From assembly GCF_000346755.1 (NCBI RefSeq), contig NZ_ANNV01000152.1:30695-94694 (forward strand): 64,000 bases of DNA. The letters are read 5' to 3'. Origin of the DNA: Pseudomonas sp. CBZ-4. GTDB taxonomy: Bacteria > Pseudomonadota > Gammaproteobacteria > Pseudomonadales > Pseudomonadaceae. The notes beneath the pieces are model-generated. The model was not told the DNA's origin. It searched no databases and saw only the letters and a list, made by a program, of their open reading frames with translations. This document shows, piece after piece, positions 60,582 through 64,000 of the stretch. The position numbers and the translations under genes are program-made. How positions within the stretch are numbered: the first letter of the stretch is position 1; the number at the start of each line of letters is the position of its first letter.

Positions 60582-61127
60582 CTATGAACCCGGGTTATCC
60601 ACCTGGATATAAAACGCATACGCCCCCAGCAACAACCAGAACACCATGAATAGCCACGGCGCACGCATTGAGAATAGCAGTGACTTGCGATAGCCCTTGT
60701 GGGACGACTCGGTCTCGCAGAACAGCGGCGAATCGTCATACGCCAGGCCCATCACCGGTTCGCTGCGCAGCAATTCACTTTGCTTGTAGTGCCAGTGGTC
60801 GATGATGTCGTACGCCGCACGAATCCCCGGCCAGGCATTCAGCGAGCTGAGGATGCCGAGCAAGACCAGGAACACCGGCACTACCAGGGTGAACAGCTTG
60901 CCCCACTCGGGGTTGAGGTTGCCCATGCCCGAAACAAAGGCGATGACCAGGAAGGATTGTGCGGTGAGGTAGGCGTCGGTGCGGTTGGCCAGGATGCTGG
61001 TTTCGTACTGGATCTCGCGGCGGTAGAAGTCCAGGCGGTCCTTGGGCGAGCCGAAGATCTTGGCATTGTGTTCACTGTGGTCGGTCAGGGCCGTTTCCGG
61101 GGACTGAGGCGAGATGATTCTGGGCAC
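60582..61127 (-). CDS. Membrane protein of unknown function
   Basis: This 181-residue protein starts with GTG at 61127 behind GGAGCACCGCC; a longer open frame to 61349 would run through a REPIN and is rejected. A soluble N-terminal region with KDRLDFYRREIQYETSILANRTDAYLTAQ leads into three hydrophobic helices (SFLVIAFVSGMGNL, LFTLVVPVFLVLLGILSSL, and WLFMVFWLLLGAYAFYIQV near the C-terminus). A soluble loop with DDSPLFCETESSHKGYRKSLLF lies between the last two. I do not recognise the family with certainty. It is convergent with the toxin gene and followed by the small acidic gene. Confidence 0.72.
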   Translation of the reverse strand: MPRIISPQSPETALTDHSEHNAKIFGSPKDRLDFYRREIQYETSILANRTDAYLTAQSFLVIAFVSGMGNLNPEWGKLFTLVVPVFLVLLGILSSLNAWPGIRAAYDIIDHWHYKQSELLRSEPVMGLAYDDSPLFCETESSHKGYRKSLLFSMRAPWLFMVFWLLLGAYAFYIQVDNPGS

Positions 61128-61227
61128 GGCGGTGCTCCAAGAAGATTCGAGAGACGTTAGAAGAACGGGCGGGATGTGAAGTTCAAGTTTGTTCACGCAC
61201 CAATTTGAAGCGGCACACGCCCCCAAC

Positions 61228-61321
61228 TGTGGCGAGGGCGCTTGCTCCCGCTGGAGTGCGCAGCGCTCCCAAGCTTTTGGGGCCGCTGCGCAGCCCAGCG
61301 GGAGCAAGCGCCCTCGCCACA
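61228..61321. repeat. REPIN of a second family
   Basis: A perfect 27-bp inverted repeat occupies 61228-61254 and 61295-61321, beginning TGTGGCGAGGGCGCTTGCTC on one strand. An inner TGCGCAGCG/CGCTGCGCA stem lies at 61257-61265 and 61284-61292. The core differs from the TGTGGGAGCTGGCTTG family elsewhere in the window. The remaining bases of the 429-base gap (61128-61556) hold no gene that I can see, but should include the ATP-grasp promoter, with AAGG 7 bases before that start. Confidence 0.9.
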
Positions 61322-61556
61322 ACAAGCGCCCTCTACACAACAAGCCCACTCACCGTAGGTTTCGGCACAGGCATTGCTTTAGCCCTTCAGCACTGCCCGC
61401 ACACAGGAGCGCTCGTTACCCCCCGACCCAGAGCCGACCCCATAAGAAAGTAAGGACCAGGCCCAGTGGCACCCTTAGCCACGGGCTCATAAAAACATGC
61501 GTTTTTCAAAGCGGCAGTGCCACCCAAGCGTCCCTCGGCACTGACAAGGTACTGGA

Positions 61557-62966
61557 ATGGCTCGATCTTTCTTCGATGAAATGAATGACGCAAACGGCGT
61601 GTGCCGTGCGCACTATCAGGAATTCTCCCGCTGGCTGGCCAACACGCCACCGGAACTGCTGGCCCAGCGTCGCCGCGAAGCCGACTTGCTGTTTCACCGC
61701 GCCGGGATCACCTTTACCCTCTATGGCGACGAGCAGGACACCGAGCGCCTGATCCCCTTCGACATCATCCCCCGCAGCATCCCCGCCAGTGAGTGGCGCG
61801 TGATCGAACGCGGCTGCATCCAGCGCGTCACCGCCTTGAACATGTTCCTCGCCGACATCTACCACGACAGGCGCATCATCAAGGCCGGGATCATTCCCGC
61901 CGACCAGGTGCTGGGCAACGAGGGTTACCAGAAGGCCATGGTCGGCCTCGATCTGCACCGCGACATCTACTCCCATATCTCGGGTGTCGACCTGGTGCGC
62001 GACGGCGACGGCACCTACTACGTGCTCGAAGACAACCTGCGCACCCCCAGCGGCGTGAGCTACATGCTCGAAGACCGCAAGATGATGATGCGCCTGTTCC
62101 CGGAAGTGTTTGCCAAGCAGCGTATCGCGCCGGTGGACCACTACCCCAACCTGCTGCTCAAGACCCTGAAAAGCTCCAGCCGCCTGGACAACCCCAACGT
62201 CGTGGTGCTCACCCCTGGCCGCTTCAACAGCGCGTTTTTCGAACATGCCTTCCTTGCCCGGGAAATGGGCGTGGAACTGGTGGAAGGCGCCGACCTGTTC
62301 GTGCACGACCTCAAGGTGTTCATGCGCACCACCGACGGCCCCAAGGCCGTGGACGTGATCTATCGGCGCATCGACGACGCGTTCCTCGACCCGCAGGCGT
62401 TCAACCCCGACTCGATGCTCGGCGTGCCCGGCCTGGTTGCCGCCTACTGCGCGGGCAACGTGGTGCTGGCCAATGCCATCGGCACTGGCGTGGCCGACGA
62501 CAAGTCGATCTACCCCTATGTGCCGGAAATGATCCGCTTCTACCTCGACGAGGAACCGGTGCTGCAAAACGTGCCGACCTTCCAGTGCCGCAAGCCCGAT
62601 GAGCTGTCCCACGTACTGGCGCACCTGCCGGAACTGGTGGTCAAGGAGACCCAGGGCTCCGGCGGCTACGGCATGCTGGTGGGCCCGGCGTCCAGCGCGG
62701 CCGAGATCGAGGACTTCCGCCAACGCATCAAGGCGCGGCCCCACGCGTATATCGCCCAACCCACATTGAGCCTGTCCACCTGCCCGACCTTTGTCGAAAA
62801 CGGCATCGCCCCCCGGCATATCGACCTGCGGCCGTTCGTGCTGTCGGGCAAGGAAACCCGCCTGGTGCCCGGTGGCCTCACGCGCGTGGCCTTGCGTGAA
62901 GGCTCGCTGATCGTCAACTCGTCGCAAGGCGGCGGAACCAAGGACACCTGGGTGGTGGAGGACTGA
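61557..62966 (+). CDS. Circularly permuted ATP-grasp protein (type 2)
   Basis: This 469-residue protein is of the permuted ATP-grasp family (formerly DUF404/DUF407). Typical stretches are ARSFFDEMNDANGVCRAHYQ at the start, FDIIPRSIPASEWRVIERGC, GIIPADQVLGNEGYQKAMVG and YYVLEDNLRTPSGVSYMLEDR. The catalytic-type end has VVKETQGSGGYGMLVGPASS and RPFVLSGKETRLVPGGLTRVAL. It is probably an amide- or peptide-bond-forming ligase. It lies 2 bases before an alpha-E gene; the two are normally followed by a transglutaminase, which would be just outside the window. The substrate of this conserved trio is not established. Confidence 0.93.
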   Translation: MARSFFDEMNDANGVCRAHYQEFSRWLANTPPELLAQRRREADLLFHRAGITFTLYGDEQDTERLIPFDIIPRSIPASEWRVIERGCIQRVTALNMFLADIYHDRRIIKAGIIPADQVLGNEGYQKAMVGLDLHRDIYSHISGVDLVRDGDGTYYVLEDNLRTPSGVSYMLEDRKMMMRLFPEVFAKQRIAPVDHYPNLLLKTLKSSSRLDNPNVVVLTPGRFNSAFFEHAFLAREMGVELVEGADLFVHDLKVFMRTTDGPKAVDVIYRRIDDAFLDPQAFNPDSMLGVPGLVAAYCAGNVVLANAIGTGVADDKSIYPYVPEMIRFYLDEEPVLQNVPTFQCRKPDELSHVLAHLPELVVKETQGSGGYGMLVGPASSAAEIEDFRQRIKARPHAYIAQPTLSLSTCPTFVENGIAPRHIDLRPFVLSGKETRLVPGGLTRVALREGSLIVNSSQGGGTKDTWVVED

Positions 62967-62968
62967 TT

Positions 62969-63919
62969 ATGTTGAGTAGAACCGCCGCAGATCTGTACTG
63001 GATGTCCCGCTACCTGGAGCGCGCCGAGAACCTGGCACGCATGCTCGAAGTCAGCTATTCACTGTCGCTGATGCCCCAATCCGGGCGCAGCGATGGCCTG
63101 GATGAACTGGCGATGTCATTGCTCAGCAGCGGCACCCTCGACAGCTACCTGGAACGCCACAAGGAACTGGACGCCGAACGTATGTTGCACTTCTTCGCCC
63201 TCGACGAAGAAAACCCGGCAAGCATCTACAACTGCCTGCGCGCCGCCCGCGGCAATGCCCATGCGGTACGCGGGCGCATCACCGCCGACATGTGGGAAAA
63301 CCTCAACGCCACCTGGCTGGAAATTCGCAGCATCGCCGCCGGCGGCCTGGCGCGCCATGGCATCAGCCACTTCTGTGATTGGGTCAAGCAGCGTTCGCAC
63401 CTGTTCCGTGGCGCCACCTCGGGGACAATCATGCGCAACGACGCCTACCGGTTTATCCGCCTGGGCACCTTTGTCGAGCGTGCCGACAACACCTTGCGCC
63501 TGCTGGATGCCCGCTATGAGATGTTTGGCGAAGAGTCGGAGGAAGTCAGCGACGTCTCGGCGCGCGGCTATTACCAGTGGAGCGCCCTGCTCCGCGCGTT
63601 GTCGTCGTTCGAGGCGTATACCGAGCTGTACCCGAATGCGCTGAATGCGCGCTCCGTTTCCGAACTGCTGTTGTTGCGCAGCGACGTACCGCGCTCGTTG
63701 CATGCGTGTATCGAGGAATTGAGCCATATCCTCGCCGACTTGCCCGGCAGTTATGGGCGCACGGCGCAGCGTCTGGCGGCGGAGTTCGAAGCGCGGCTGC
63801 GGTATACGGGGATCGATGAAATCCTCGAGGACGGCCTGCACAGCCGCCTGACGGACTTTATCGACACCGTGCGCGAGCTGGCGCGGGCGATACACAGCTC
63901 TTACCTGGAAGTGGTCTAA
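62969..63919 (+). CDS. Alpha-E domain-containing protein
   Basis: This 316-residue all-helical protein is of the alpha-E family. The N-terminus LSRTAADLYWMSRYLERAENLARMLEV is diagnostic, followed by NLNATWLEIRS, FIRLGTFVERADNTLRLLDARYEM and SVSELLLLRSDVPRSL. It is always coupled with the permuted ATP-grasp protein and here starts two bases after that stop. It likely forms a complex with it in peptide-type bond formation or modification. The gene ends 44 bases before a REP element at the window edge. Confidence 0.93.
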   Translation: MLSRTAADLYWMSRYLERAENLARMLEVSYSLSLMPQSGRSDGLDELAMSLLSSGTLDSYLERHKELDAERMLHFFALDEENPASIYNCLRAARGNAHAVRGRITADMWENLNATWLEIRSIAAGGLARHGISHFCDWVKQRSHLFRGATSGTIMRNDAYRFIRLGTFVERADNTLRLLDARYEMFGEESEEVSDVSARGYYQWSALLRALSSFEAYTELYPNALNARSVSELLLLRSDVPRSLHACIEELSHILADLPGSYGRTAQRLAAEFEARLRYTGIDEILEDGLHSRLTDFIDTVRELARAIHSSYLEVV

Positions 63920-63963
63920 GAAGTCTGAACCTATAAGCTGGCTTTTGTGGAAACTGGGCTTTT

Positions 63964-64000
63964 TGTGGGAGCTGGCTTGCCTGCGATGGCATCCCCTCGG
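63964..64000. repeat. REP element, left arm (cut by the window end)
   Basis: TGTGGGAGCTGGCTTGCCTG plus four bases at 63964-63987 is identical to the left arms of the REPINs at 7624 and 23077. CCTCGG at 63995-64000 matches their inner stem, so a full REPIN probably continues beyond the edge. Confidence 0.85.

Noticed and set aside
61128..61349. N-terminal extension of the membrane protein at 60582
   Set aside because: It reads through the REPIN, giving a low-complexity peptide; a GTG with GGAG at 61127 is a better start.
1..64000. CRISPR arrays, tRNA, rRNA, IS elements and prophage structural genes
   Set aside because: None was seen. The only repeats are REP/REPIN elements and isolated palindromes, and the only recombinase is the lone gene at 22111.

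Overview
The window is a high-GC Pseudomonas chromosome segment, most like the P. fluorescens group. This rests on an Arn lipid A operon with Pseudomonas-type proteins, an OprD-family porin, an oxaloacetate decarboxylase resembling PA4872 of P. aeruginosa, and REPIN-type repeats ending in TGTGGGAGCTGGCTTG. It has no rRNA, tRNA or CRISPR array that I can see. A near-canonical XerCD dif site at 26845-26872 places it at the replication terminus. FtsK-guiding-like octamers mostly point towards that site from both sides.

Left part (1-26 kb). A truncated TPR protein and a bestrophin come first, followed by two opposed branched-chain acyl-CoA loci. The plus-strand set (2030-7584) holds an acyl-CoA synthetase, SDR dehydrogenase, thiolase, acyl-CoA dehydrogenase and enoyl-CoA hydratase, which together cover the isoleucine-type oxidation steps. 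The minus-strand pair (7747-10005) is an acyl-CoA dehydrogenase and a 3-hydroxyisobutyryl-CoA hydrolase-like protein, which suits valine. After an HPP membrane protein comes a tightly overlapping minus-strand arn operon (arnC-A-D-T-E-F-ugd plus a second ArnT-like glycosyltransferase). It has no arnB at its head. A secreted protein, a lone tyrosine recombinase behind a perfect inverted repeat, a Bcr/CflA-type exporter and a chemoreceptor lead up to dif.

Terminus island (about 26.1-30.8 kb). Just right of dif the base composition becomes visibly AT-rich and the genes look accessory. They are an HEPN-like protein, a eukaryotic-type Ser/Thr kinase divergent from a small unknown protein, and a three-gene overlapping module (GHKL ATPase, STAS-like DUF4325 protein, small membrane protein). 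This island is one of the two best places to look for an undescribed system.

Right part (31-64 kb). A thymidylate-kinase-like protein is followed by two organosulfur-type loci. The first is an FMN monooxygenase with a sulfonate-binding protein. The second is a TonB receptor, an arylsulfotransferase-like protein and a second binding protein, divergent from a GlxA-type regulator. Neither locus has an ABC permease or ATPase here. Between them lie an RND tripartite pump operon and an oxaloacetate decarboxylase. Further right are an OprD porin, a RidA protein with an odd tail, rlhA, an EamA exporter divergent from an Lrp regulator, and a three-gene PAS-kinase / receiver / receiver-EAL cassette.

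The second standout is a 1607-residue protein (55634-60457). Its C-terminus carries the clostridial large-toxin glucosyltransferase signature (AAASD, R, DxD) with TcdB-like spacing, and it has a hydrophobic putative translocation region upstream. Two minus-strand genes face it: a small membrane protein and a previously unlisted 55-residue acidic protein overlapping the toxin 3' end. The window closes with an ATP-grasp / alpha-E pair and the start of another REP element.
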